DNA of 55,248 nucleotides from the NCBI GenBank assembly GCA_026260175.1, contig JAKCWW010002585.1:332-55579 (forward strand). The letters are read 5' to 3'. Under the pieces are notes generated by a model, which did not search any database, had not been told where the DNA came from, and was given only the letters and a program-made list of their open reading frames with translations. Positions 38,375-48,988 of this stretch are shown in pieces; within the stretch, counting starts at the first letter, position 1, and the number at the start of each line of letters is the position of its first letter. The stretch is from Reticulitermes lucifugus (lineage: Eukaryota > Arthropoda > Insecta > Blattodea > Rhinotermitidae). Position numbers and translations under genes: made by a program.

Positions 38375-38534
38375 CAGTAATATTCACAGTCATCCTTGCA
38401 AAATAATGTCTTTCTTCTGAAAATCCCAAGCAGTTAAGTTTCATAATGTGGAGAGATAATAAAAATCAGGAGGTTCTGAGACATGCAACACACTCAGTTC
38501 TAGAGCATTGTTAGGTAATGATGGCTTGACTTAC

Positions 38535-38689
38535 TTGTTGCTTAGTTATGTAGATCGGTTTGTTGAGAATGACCCACGTGACCGTCTCATGACAGGCTGG
38601 CATTGTCGTTGATCCGTCATACGTCATATAATAATCTGTATCCGGCATCAGGCCTCGTATGGACAGTCTTTTCACCTCCACTTCTTGTC
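38535..38689 (-). CDS. CA10: CA10-type carbonic anhydrase-related protein, internal exon (exon B)
   Basis: This 155-bp exon starts with the two bases that complete the split codon left by exon A, and ends in phase 0 with ITKQQ. It contains the most diagnostic block of the family: LMPDTDYYMTYDGSTTMPAC followed by HETVTWVILNKPIYITKQQ. In active alpha-CAs the equivalent stretch is GSLTTPP; here it is GSTTMPA, so the Thr199 position is kept, Thr200 is Met and the hydrophobic-pocket Leu198 is Thr. The G-S-x-T-x-P-x-C-x-E-T pattern is typical of CA10/CA11-like proteins rather than catalytic enzymes. The acceptor is ttgacag (AG at 38691-38690) and the donor is gtaagt from 38534. The product is expected in the secretory pathway, by family knowledge. 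Confidence 0.93.
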
Positions 38690-40868
38690 CTGTCAAATTT
38701 ATAATTACAGTTAAACAAGTGACAATGATAAACAGCAAGTCCCTTCATAACGTGTAATAATTACATTTCTTAATTTTTCAGCTACATTGTAAGACATAAA
38801 TTATTGTCAAAACATTTAGATTCGTCTTTTAGCTAGTAACTGCAAAACTTATCACCACTAAGATGCTACGTTATTTAACTTCAACACATGTGTACGTTTT
38901 ACTCTAAAGAAAACCGTGTTAATGTGTTGAGTGTTTCGCGGCACATTTCCGTCCACTTTATCATGGAAAGCTATGTGACCAGTCAGTCCCAGGTGATGGT
39001 ACGGTATCAAAAAACGTCCAAAGTTTAGCCCATAACGAATCATCTTAATTCTGCAAAGATTTTATTGCATACGAAAACAATCTACAGAATCTGAAGTAAT
39101 TATAGTCAAGGTATAATATACAGAGTGTACTTGAGACCCAAAATAAAGACAATAAAATATTAACGAAGAAAATGCGTTTAAAAATCTACACCAGGAAAGG
39201 TTACGAAGAACTTTAATTGAGGTTCTGTTTATTCTTATATGTTTCACCTTCTTTACTCTGGGCAAATATTCATGTGTATCTACAATAGTTAATAAAAACA
39301 GTTCACTTATCTACTCATTCCAGGAAGTGCTGTGTGCATAACGATCGCAGACATTACCTTATGAAACAGCTAACATTTTGGATACAATTTACGGTATTAT
39401 TTGTGGGTGTGTGTGTGTGAGGGGGAAGAGAATGCATGTTTCACCCGCCTAGTTACAACACAGTATGTGTTCATGTCAAATGTTACCACTGGTTCCTTAC
39501 TGTACAAAAACACAAGAAATTTCTAGAGAATTTAAGAGTAGACATTTTCCCCTGATTTTTATTACATATATTCTATTATAAGAGTTTGATTCGATTGTCA
39601 CTCTGTTTCTCTCTAGCAAGTCATTTTTGTGGTTAATTAGTAGTGACAGCGGAGCAGGACTTCGCTATGAAGCTGTCGAGAGGTGCGTATCCTTACTTTG
39701 GTATTGCAGCCTCGAACGTTGCCAATAAAATTGTTCTGTCTGAGTAGAAGCACAGCCTAGTCTACGGATCTGCCTTTCAAGAACTTTTCAATTTTATGCC
39801 GTAATATTCAGCGGAACTGTGATTTTATAGTAAACCTCTGGGGCTATAAAGTGTAACAGCCGATAAATGTAAGAGTTTGCTGTAATCATAGCTAATTTTG
39901 ACAGCTGTAACAAACATCCAGTGGAAATCAACGGGTTTTTTACTAGTATTATGTATGTTACTGGCAAAGTGTAGAAAACAGGCAATGCACGGAATTCCCA
40001 GACGTTCTATGTAATACCTGGCAACTGTTCGCAAAGTACAAGAAAAGTGTATTTTCGTAGTACATTTAATGCTTTGATTATGCATTACGCAAAGTACGTA
40101 CCTAAGCATTATGAGAAATATCGATATTAATTATGGCAAAGTTTAGTGACGAAAACGTGTATATTTTAATGTTTAATGACAACGTATTAATTGAAAACGT
40201 GTAACTAATAACTGACAACGTGTTAAACAACAACTACTCAATCAACTGGATTAAATAATTAAAATGATTACAAATAAGGAATAAACATTTTAATAAATCG
40301 TACTAGGAAATCAAAATGATTAAAAAGTAAGTAATAAGTTGCGACAAGTTCACTCATTATACTAGTAGAACGAAGAAATCGAATGGCACTTGCAGCTGAA
40401 AAGTGTTCTCTTTTTCGCACAGACACGTCAAATGCTCCACCTATATGCTGCGAGGAATAAGCGAAGAGGGAGAGTGTACGTGTAACAGCGCTTACAACCT
40501 GCCGAAAACAAAACCGGCATCGTAAAAAAAAGCTAGTTAAATTAAAAATAACGATTTTTTTCATACTTTGGCTAGGCCTTTGGCACTGTGTAGAATTCGT
40601 AGGAACTGTACACATGCATGATATCAGAGTTTGTCGCTAACAAATATAACGTACACAATAAGAAGTGGCAGTAAAAGAAAAAGGAGAAGAAATAATTTTA
40701 TTTTTAAAAACTTGTTAACTACCCAAATGCGATTCACGCTCAACACAACATATGTTACTGAATTTACGTCTGAACAATGAACTAAGACCTGGCTACAATG
40801 ATCAGGTAACAGGTCTAAATTTACGAAGAAGTTGAATTCAAATAGACTGAAGTGTTCATCATACTCAC
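38690..40868 (-). other. Intron between exons A and B of the CA10-type gene (2,179 bp)
   Basis: GT (40868-40867) to AG (38691-38690), phase 1. It is AT-rich and I recognise no mobile element with confidence. A 115-codon minus-strand open frame at 40268-40615 has no recognisable domain and is reported separately as a point of interest. A GT-rich patch lies near 39405-39420. Confidence 0.85.
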
Positions 40869-40935
40869 CCCCGTGTCTAATTTTATCAAGTTGGTCTGTA
40901 AGTATCCTGAGCTCTGGATTTGACAAATCACCAAG
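40869..40935 (-). CDS. CA10: CA10-type carbonic anhydrase-related protein, internal exon (exon A)
   Basis: This 67-bp exon reads LGDLSNPELRILTDQLDKI then RHGG. It corresponds to the segment of the alpha-carbonic anhydrase fold just before the strand leading to the LLP...Y motif. It is preceded by a pyrimidine-rich tract ending in cag (acceptor AG at 40937-40936) and followed by a strong donor, gtgagt, from 40868. It enters in phase 0 and leaves in phase 1, which matches the next exon exactly. CA10/CARP proteins are catalytically inactive members of the alpha-CA family; vertebrate CA10/CA11 are secreted neuronal proteins that bind neurexins. The zinc-ligand region lies in upstream exons that I could not find in the window. 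The family assignment comes from the joined product of the three exons; whether this is the CARPA or CARPB paralogue of insects is not decided. Confidence 0.85.
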
Positions 40936-41105
40936 CTGAAACAGAGAAACAAATCAGAAACATGACTGACAGCCTGCTCCCTTACTCCCTACACATGTGA
41001 TCTCTCAGTTTCAGATATATTTTATAAGTAATGATTTCCAGTACATTTGGTGTGGAAGGGAGAAAGGACCTAAACTGTTTTTCTGATTATTACTTTTCTT
41101 CAGGT

Positions 41106-41335
41106 CCCAAAATAGCTCAGTTAGTATAATAACTAGACTATGGGTTAAATGATCGAGGAATACACTTTCCATTCCCAGCAGGGTTAAAAGATTCTTCTCT
41201 TCTCCAAAACATCCATATCTGGCGTTCAATAGATAACGGGGTTCATCCACAAGGGTAAAGCGCCTTGGACGTGGAAATGACTATTCATCTCCGTCTAGTG
41301 CCGAAATCAAAAACGCATTAAATGCAGATATTCTG
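41106..41335 (+). repeat. tRNA-derived SINE, family A
   Basis: A box aatagctcagttagtataat; body ccagcagggttaaaagattc, acatccatatctggcgttca, ctagtgccgaaatcaaaaac. It lies just upstream, in gene direction, of exon A. Confidence 0.7.
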
Positions 41336-41689
41336 AATGCAGCATATACGTCCTAATCTGTCGTAAGATCAGATACGAAAACAGATGCTACAAGCGTACA
41401 CACATACGTATGTACGTAATTGGCAGGCCAATACAGTACGCATACATAGGTCTATATACCTAGATATATACACACACTATAAAGCGTGAGACGAAATTCG
41501 ATAGTGATCCTTTCTAAAAAAAAAATAAGTCTAAAATATTATGAAACATATGACCTAAAACTTTCCTTTTCGAGATATATTTCTCTGTCAAACGCGGTAC
41601 AAACTTCTCAGCAGTGTTGTCACAGCTATAAAGCATTTAGGTGTACTAAAGACACATATGGCACAGCAAAAATCAATTATTGTGTAATG

Positions 41690-42847
41690 ATCACGAAATA
41701 CACAAACGACAAATACCTTTGACGTGCTTGTAATCTTTGGTGCCTGTAAAAGTCGAGCTAGTGTTTGCAAGAGAATATTGAAATTGTCGAAGTTGTCCAG
41801 AGAATAATGCGTTTCGATGATTGGAGTAGCGTCTCCGCGGGATAGGATGTGTAACACCTACGGCATTTGTGATTGCAGGTCACTCACGAAATGTACGAAC
41901 TCCAGTTAATAAAGCAGCCATAATTGCGGACGTGGAACAACAGCCACGGAGAAGCCTACGAGATACTGCATGGGAACTGCGACTATCCAAATCGAAGCCC
42001 TGGAATTAGGCCTACTTCGTGACAATGAATTGCATACACACTAACACTCGCGGAGTGCACATCTGCTCCTGATGACCGTCCTCTACGGAAAAAATTTGCG
42101 AATATTTACAACACGAAAACGCTGTGGATGGGCTCCTTTTTACACAAAATTCTGTGCAGAGGCGAAGCCTGTTTTACGCTTGGGAATGTGTTTGGGTCCT
42201 CAAAAGTCAACTATGGGCCTCAGCTGATCCACAGCCCCAGCGTTTCGACTGATATTGTCAGGGAAATCGTCGTGGGTTCCTTTCTGCTTCCTGGCAGGAT
42301 AACTGCACACGACAATGGTGATTTTAAAAGCGCTCGTCTTGTACAGATGCTTGAAGGGAGGCAGAAATTGTGGTTTTAGAACGACGGAGCTACAGTACAC
42401 AACGGGGAAGATTTCCGGCAGTGGTTGAACACGACCTACTGTATTCAGGATTGCGGATTTTACGTGGTCTCGTCTGTCAGCGGATCTAACTCCGGTTTAC
42501 CTTATGTGTGTGGGGACACCTGAAGGGGTACGTTTCCGCAGTCCCCTCCAGGACTATCTAACATCTCGTGCCAAGTCGTCAGGCAGGTGTGACAACGGTT
42601 CATGCCAACGTATTAAGGCGGGTTCGAGAGAATACTGTGAGGCGCACTGTAGTAGGCCTTGAAATTGAAGGAGAACCCTTCGAAGAGTACGAGACAGCCA
42701 TGGTTTTGTCATTTGATACCTTACGCGATGTGATGGTGTCGTGTATCACGAAAACTGACCTCTTAGCGTATATGTTGTGTAGTATTTTCGACTTATTCTT
42801 TAACAAGAAATAGTCCTGTGGAGAGCTTGTGCGCGAATTTATTTGAA

Positions 42848-42850
<3 letters not shown>
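41690..42850 (+). pseudogene. Decayed Tc1/mariner-type transposase, copy 1
   Basis: The N-terminal part aligns with copy 2 (gacaaat ... ggtgcctgtaaaagtcgagc). The second catalytic block is at about 42370: W-F-stop-NDGATVHNGEDFRQWLN, matching the mariner-type QxDGA...WLN pattern, with the leading Gln codon now TAG. Further on, SADLTPVYLMCVG matches S-P-D-L-T-P-L-D, with the third catalytic Asp changed to Tyr. Frameshifts separate the blocks. The 3' end (ttcgacttattctttaacaa, ggagcttgtgcgcgaat) is shared with copy 2. Dead element; terminal inverted repeats were not identified. Confidence 0.75.
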
Positions 42851-42881
<31 letters not shown>

Positions 42882-42900
42882 CATTATATATATATGTATA
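42849..42900. repeat. Compound (TC)n-(TA)n microsatellite
   Basis: A TC run passes directly into a TA run, with one cat interruption, immediately after the mariner-type copy 1. Confidence 0.9.
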
Positions 42901-43225
42901 TACACACAAAGGTAGTTTCCGGGTTACGTAATATTACGTAATATACGACTTACGTAGACTCGAACTTACCTAAATATTCTTATTCATTATTAATATTATT
43001 AATTATTAATACCGTAACTATTAAATGTATTTTACTTTGTGTGTTTCTTATGAAAAAAACTGATAGAAATAACATTTTAAACATGTACACTGACATTGTA
43101 AAAAGAAATACATAACCAATAAGGTGTGATAAATAAGTGGGGGTGGGGTCAATTCGGTATTACGTCAATTTTTGGGTACGTAAATGTTTTAGGAACGGAA
43201 CCCTTACGTATGCCGGAAACTGTGC

Positions 43226-43248
43226 ATATATATATATATATATATATA
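43226..43248. repeat. (TA)n microsatellite
   Basis: About eleven TA units. Confidence 0.9.
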
Positions 43249-43249
43249 A

Positions 43250-44130
43250 AACACGGCTTTTCTCTTTCTACTGGACTTTTAGCCTCTTGTCTCTACCACA
43301 GCTTCATTTATTTTTTGTTTTGTTTCGGTTTTTATATCTTTATTATAATTATTTATGTTTATACCTTTAATTGCATACCTCTCTTTTGTGCTAACGGTGT
43401 CTCAGATGTCCAGAACATGCCCTGACCCCCTTTGCTTTACGCTCGCAGCTTACTAATCTATCCTGGTGATGCAGGCATCAGGATCCTCTCGTACCAGACT
43501 ACCTGGCTTCACGTCTCAGCAGACGGGAATTTTCATACGTACGCACAGTTCCATAATGCAGTAAAAGTACATAGTTTTCGGCGGTATACTTACGGTAATA
43601 AATGGGTGTGTGTATATCAGGACTGTATATCGTTTGGTAGGAGCAGTGATACACCAGTTTGCACGGCGTCATATCCCAGAGGATCTCTCTCACGCTTATT
43701 GATCCATATAATATCTTCTCACTTCTTTGGCTCGGGTTTTATCTCTGTTCCGTGCGCCATATCCGTCGCATGTTTCACTACCTTCTCTACTTACAAATTA
43801 TTGCTCTGCGGCCTGACAATACTACAGGTGTGCCCGGGAAGTAGGAAATGTGATGAGCTGTGTTCTGTTTCCGAAAACATTGACAGTAGAGCGTATAAAA
43901 AGAACGCACTAACTCAGCACACTGGAAGAACTGAAACATATATAATTTAAGCATTTATAGCACAGTGGTTACTGTCACCTGATGTAACATCACTAAAAGT
44001 TACGTTTTGTCCACACAGTTTAGACCCTATTTATATATGACATGATTATTATTACGGAGAGCTGTTGTTCCCCTACACGGCATTTCCCGATCTGTCTTGA
44101 TAATGGAGACGCAGTGGGAAGATAGAAGTT
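43250..44130. other. Stretch with no supported gene
   Basis: A 172-codon plus-strand open frame (43432-43950) has no recognised domain. Part of it (about 43640-43690) is antisense to a foldback-family arm (complement of ggcgtcatatcccagagg), so I do not call it a gene. Confidence 0.5.
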
Positions 44131-44132
44131 TT

Positions 44133-44330
44133 CTGGGATGTTACGCCGTGTTGACTGGTAAATAGTTACTGATGTTTCGAAGGATTGTACCTAATTTCTT
44201 CAGATGCAGGTTCAGCAGTCCAGGAAGTCACGCAAATCGTTGGTAGGTGCTGATCAGTCGACACGGCACAAAGTCTGAGGAGACATTTAACCTTCTGAAA
44301 CATCACTGTGAGAGTCTCAAATCTCGCGAG
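44133..44330. repeat. Foldback (MITE-like) repeat
   Basis: Left arm: ctgggatgttacgccgtgtt, gactggtaaatagttactga, tgtttcgaagg. Right-arm pieces: gatcagtcgacacggcacaa and ccttctgaaacatcactg. Confidence 0.6.
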
Positions 44331-45152
44331 ATGCAGTGCCGTTTCCAGTAAGGAACTAAAATTCCATATACGTATTAGTTAAACAAGCTGCATCAACATT
44401 CCGCGATCTCTGTCTCAATCCGCTAATTGTCAGAATTCTAACACCTTCACTTTCATACTACTGTCATTAGAACTAACTGACGGAGCCTAGGAACTCGTGA
44501 AACGTGATGCTCTTCAACGTCCCCTCGCTAAAACAAAACGTCACTTTTCTCAACTTTCTCTCATCATCTACTCGCTTATTGTTCGTTCTCGTATCATCTG
44601 TGCATGCTTCAAAGGATCAAATCGTAATTTAAATTAGTATATTAATTTATACAGAGTTAAATACTATAAAGGAATACAGAAAATACGGTGATTCTTTGAA
44701 GAAACCCACAAATCGTCAGAATAAAAGTAACAAGGTGATTAAAATATATAAGGACATTTATTGATCTGAGAAGTAAAATACATTTAGCAGGGAAAAATGA
44801 TGGGCAAGTCAATAAAAAAATTAAAAAATAGTTGTCAGTTTAGAAGGGGTTCAGGCCAGAGCTATACTGTCTTGTTACATAATTTTACAATACAACTTAT
44901 CTATTTGTGTATATTATTTTAGATTAATTTTGGTTCTGTGACGATTCTATTACATATCGTAGGTGGTACATATTGTAAAAACTTCCTTTTAGATGCTAAA
45001 AGCAAAGTATTTAAATTTACCAAACTATTAACCTTACTTAAGAAAATATAACTGCTTAAAATACGTAGTTCCAACACAGAACAAGAATGATGTGCTGCCT
45101 AAGTGCCGAAAGACTGACAGCGATTAGAAATACTGTTTAATTAATACTTCGT

Positions 45153-45293
45153 GGTTATGACGCTCTGTAATCTGGTGGATAACAATGAACTGACTCTTTC
45201 TTCGGAGTACCATGATGATTGAGACAGGATATTCCCTCTGAGATTTGGTACCGTTTTGCCCAGTTACGCGGCGTCACAAACCAGAAAGACACA
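45153..45293. repeat. Foldback (MITE-like) repeat
   Basis: Left arm: ggttatgacgctctgtaatc, tggtgg. Right arm: ccctctgagatttggtaccg, cagttacgcggcgtcacaaa, cca. Confidence 0.6.
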
Positions 45294-46181
45294 ATATGAA
45301 TCTTCACAGCCAAGAAAACCTCACATCTTAAACGCGATTATTTACTGGTATCACAAGGTCAGAAAATGTAATACAGGGCCTTACATTCCTTACGAAAACA
45401 AGGATGTTGAAAATCACCTGGTCCATTGCAGCCCAAAATTGGTAAGGAAATTTCTGGAACTGCAGGTTAGTGGGGCAAATACTGTACCTTTTCTTCTGTG
45501 AGACACCCAGATACAGAACTGTATCATTTTATTCCATTTTGTGAAGTTTTTGTTGTACTTTTAACTTTAGAATCTTTCGACACATCTCTTTCTTTCACGA
45601 TTTCTGGGACGCACAATAGACTGCCTAATCACTTGAATACATGAACTCGCATAAAAATTTGAATTACGTCCGCACCCGAATTATAGGTTCTTTATTATAC
45701 GAAACAGAATTCTAGGTTAATTTAGCAGTTTCAATTGCTCATTACTACAACAATGCATTTAGTCATAAAGAGCTAGCATCGGACAGAGCACTCGAAAATC
45801 TCATGGTGGCTCAGTGAGTGAAAAAATTATTTTTTCGAAAATGTTAAGAAACACATACGTAACTATGAAGGGAAGATAGAAACAGTGTCCAGACTTGAGA
45901 CACACTTGAGACGAAATCAATGGATGATACATACACAACACTGTGTGATTTACCGTGCCATTTACATTACGACACTCTCTTGGATGGTAAATTACTAACT
46001 GAAACCTTCTGCGTATACCATCCAATCAAATAACAATGCATTCTTGTTAGTAATAACTTATATTTACGCATGTTTAAACTATGGGTTCATATGGCTGCTT
46101 CTTACGCCTATGGATTCATTCTGATACTTTCATAATTTCACTTTATGCTTTTTAATGTATCTAACCTTTGTATTTTACATC

Positions 46182-46216
46182 CCAGAAGATGGCCACATGG
46201 TTGGCCGAAACATGTA
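46182..46216 (+). repeat. Short hairpin repeat (gatggcc...ggccgaaa type)
   Basis: ccagaagatggccacatggt followed by tggccgaaacatgta. Same family as 37245. Confidence 0.6.
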
Positions 46217-46273
46217 GGATTCACTGGACATATAAACTAATTTCAATATACCTGTGTGCATTTCTTGGTACTA

Positions 46274-46299
46274 TTATATATATATATATATATATATAT
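46274..46299. repeat. (TA)n microsatellite
   Basis: About twelve TA units. Confidence 0.9.
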
Positions 46300-46774
46300 T
46301 CGAATAATGCACGGGTTATGGATCATATAAAGGCAAGCAGAATTGATGAAGGAAAGTGTTGAACATTTTACTTGGAAGTTCGTGGAGTAAAACGAAACAC
46401 TAAAATTTATTGCGGGGAAAGAGATTTTGCTGTTTGAAGGTGGGTGGACATGCCTCACTATGCAGAACTTTCCTACCCCTGTTGAACCTTCAGGTTTGCT
46501 TAGATTGAGCAGTTTTGTAGTTCAGTGTTATGCACAAACACTGTGACTGTAGCAACTGCAAGCCATATTATTCTTGAGCCCCGCTCCTGGGTGACAGAGC
46601 TCTCGCATTGTATTGTGACTGTGTAAATTGATGGATGGCACATGGAGGGTTACTACGGGCACGGCTTGTGTCTGATTTCAACTCAAATGTCAAATGCAAT
46701 ACTAACAATTTAAAAAATATTTGCTCTGTTTTCCAGCTGCATTAACTTGCATACAAACTAGAACCTCAGAACGA

Positions 46775-46985
46775 CGCAGGTAAGTGGGCATAAATCCTGT
46801 GTCTAATTCGGGAGGTCTCGGATTCAAATCTCGACAAGCGACCAGCCACCTACACTGGAGCTTGCCGGGTTCTTCTCAGTCACGCGACGCAAATTTCGAC
46901 ACCGTATCTCACATCATGAAGTACTGCATTCTTCCAAGTCTCTTTCAATCCATCATTCATTGATCATTCTACCATTACATACTAC
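46775..46985 (+). repeat. SINE-like repeat, family D, best copy
   Basis: Head gcaggtaagtgggcataaat; B box ggtctcggattcaaatctcg; body cgaccagccacctacactgg, cttgccgggttcttctcagt; tail ending catcattcattgatcattct. Confidence 0.65.
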
Positions 46986-47389
46986 ATTGGTTAAGCTAAT
47001 GACAGCGTCATTATATATATTATAAGTAAGTAAACAAATACACAGACAAACTGGAATTTAATAGATCCAGTGTCTTTTTTAAGAAGCTATTAAATCTTCT
47101 CCTTTTCCTGGTCTTCCTACCTTCTTGTCTTCGCATACATAAGCCTTTACTTTTTTACTGTCATAATAGGATATTTAATAACTAACAAATCCTTTAAAAA
47201 TGTAGCAAAACTCAAATATTTGGTAATGACACTAACAAATCCAAGCTGCATGCATGAATAAAGTAAGAAGATATTAAATTCAATGAATGCCTGCCACAAA
47301 TTGGTCCAGAATCTTTTGTCTTGCCGTTTTTTATAAAAAAGATAAATATTAAAATATACAGAACTTTAATTCTTCCTGCCCCTTATATG

Positions 47390-47541
47390 GGTGTGAAACT
47401 GAGTCACTCATACGAGTATTAAGAGAAGAACATAAGCTTGGGTGTTCGAGAATAAGGTGTTGAGGAAGATATTTGGGCCCAAGCTGGAGAAGCTAAGAGG
47501 AGCCAGGAGAAAATTACACATTCAAGGGATTTATGATTTGT
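47390..47541 (+). pseudogene. Non-LTR retrotransposon 3' remnant, left part, split by a SINE
   Basis: Frames read CETESLIRVLREEHKLG, then after a frameshift FENKVLRKIFGPKLEKLRGA, followed by RRKLHIQGIYDL. These correspond to the conserved tail of an insect non-LTR polyprotein (the LREEHxLxxFENxxLRxIFGP-type block). The coding trace stops at the SINE at 47555 and resumes at 47827. Frameshifts show that the element was already decayed. Confidence 0.75.
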
Positions 47542-47554
47542 AATATTCACCAAT
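47542..47554 (+). repeat. Target-site duplication, left copy
   Basis: aatattcaccaat, repeated exactly at 47814-47826. Confidence 0.85.
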
Positions 47555-47813
47555 AGCCGATCCTAGAGGCCGTGCGGTCTAAGGCGTGGTTCTGCGGCCG
47601 TTCGCTTGCTGGGATTGTGGTTTCGAATCCCGTCGGGGGCATGGATGTCTGTTTCTTGTGAGTGTTGTGTGTTGTCAGGTAGAGGTCTCTGCGTCGGGCT
47701 GGTCACTCGTCCAGTGGAGTCCTACCGAGTGTGGTGTGTCTGAGTGTGATTGTGAAGCCTCGATAATGAGGAGGACCTGGCCCATTAAGGGCTGTTGCGC
47801 CATGGGGGAGGGG
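47555..47813 (+). mobile_element. tRNA-Leu-like SINE, family C, inserted in a non-LTR remnant
   Basis: The A-box region ggccgtgcggtctaaggcg (47569-47587) has the double-G/long-arm look of a tRNA-Leu gene, and the B box GGTTTCGAATCC is at 47619-47630. The body runs through ctgtttcttgtgagtgttgt, gtcaggtagaggtctctgcg and gagtcctaccgagtgtggtg. A second copy lies inverted at 51618-51878. It is noncoding; the 91-codon open frame across it is incidental. Confidence 0.85.
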
Positions 47814-47826
47814 AATATTCACCAAT
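47814..47826 (+). repeat. Target-site duplication, right copy
   Basis: aatattcaccaat, identical to 47542-47554. Confidence 0.85.
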
Positions 47827-48105
47827 TAGTATTCGGTTCAAGGAAATTGAGGGGCGTGTGACACAAAGGGAGGAGAAGAGAAACATGTGTGAGTTTCGGT
47901 GGAGAATAAGAAGGACGCAGGCCACTTTCAAGACCAAGAAACGTGGGCTAAATTCTTCTAGTTCAAAACAGAGACAAATGGCGAGCTCTGGTGAACACGG
48001 CGATAAACTTTCAGATTCCATAAAATGCGAGGAATGTGACTGGCTGTGGAACCAAAGTATTAAATTTCTCCAGAAGTACTTTGTTCCGCAGGGTTAAGTT
48101 AGGTA
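47827..48105 (+). pseudogene. Non-LTR retrotransposon 3' remnant, right part
   Basis: Continues the interrupted element: open frame pieces through RFKEIEGRVTQREEKRNMCE and then a tail. The phrase tcagattccataaaatgcga is shared with the remnant at 6535-6555 (ggttccataaaatgcgggga), which ties both to one family. Confidence 0.65.
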
Positions 48106-48151
48106 GTTTAAAATAGGTTTTTAAAATTCTGAAACACTCTGATCTAAATAT

Positions 48152-48440
48152 GGGAGTCGGGACAACTCAGTAGGTGTGGTGACTAGGCTACGGGCTCGAC
48201 GACAGGAGGTTCATTTCCTAGTAGAGGCAAGAAGTTTTACTTTTCTCCAAAACCGTCCACACCGGTTCTGGGGCCCACCTAGCCTCCTACTGAATTAGTA
48301 CCGGGGTTCCTTCCTGGGATTAAAGCGGCCGGGACGTGAAGTTGACCACTCACCTTCATTTACTGCCGAGACTAAGAAGGAGTGGAGTTACACTTTTATT
48401 CACCCTACATGCTTCCATTGCGTTGTCAGGGACAATTTTA
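48152..48440 (+). repeat. tRNA-derived SINE, family A, best copy
   Basis: A box ggacaactcagtaggtgtgg; B-box region gaggttcatttcctagtag; body ttctggggcccacctagcct, ggtaccg-like ttagtaccggggttccttcc, gggattaaagcggccgggac, gaagttgaccactcaccttc; tail tgtcagggacaattttacct. Confidence 0.8.
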
Positions 48441-48988
48441 CCTTTGATGTAAACAAATAGGTCTATGCATACAGTTATGTCTACGTAAAATACTCACACA
48501 CATGCATATTCAGATTCACTCACACTCCCACATACATATATGTGTGGGGAGAGATCGGTGTCCTGACTTGAACGGGCAACAAGAAATAAGTGAACACTTT
48601 TGGGGAAACACTTTCGGATAACGTCCGATGGGAAGACAGAGATTGGTATAGGAGAAAACTATTACATCGGACTGACATAAATAAAAATTTAACATTCCTA
48701 GAAACTTTCATTTGAGACCTCCAAAACCAATGTTCTCGAAATCTGGTCATTAGAATTCGAAACCGAAATATAGTACACCTCCAGGCCTGTGCCTTCATTC
48801 CGAATAGTATATGTTGTGCATTGAACCGACTGTAATATGAATTAACATCCACAGCTCATCCTCTTACTGAACGGGAATATTTATTTTATATTGCACTGAT
48901 AACACCAAGAGACCTACATAGGTTTCAAAGCCAGGAAATGTTTTAATATTCCGAAATCCCAACTTCTGAAATATTGCGTATAGAAGGA

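Larger units (their letters stand above)
1203..38534 (-). other. Giant intron between exons B and C of the CA10-type gene (37,332 bp)
   Basis: The donor gtaagt (38534 downward) and the acceptor cccag (ending at 1203) are both in phase 0, and the flanking exons are adjacent in the protein family. The intron holds most of the SINE, MITE-like, non-LTR and pogo-type remnants listed here. No nested host gene was recognised on either strand. Confidence 0.85.

Noticed and set aside
43432-43950. 172-codon plus-strand open frame
   Set aside because: Part of it is antisense to a foldback-family arm; no domain, no splice context, no homologue recognised.
47555-47640. Possible tRNA-Leu gene
   Set aside because: The head resembles tRNA-Leu, but it is the start of a 259-bp SINE with a second copy at 51618.
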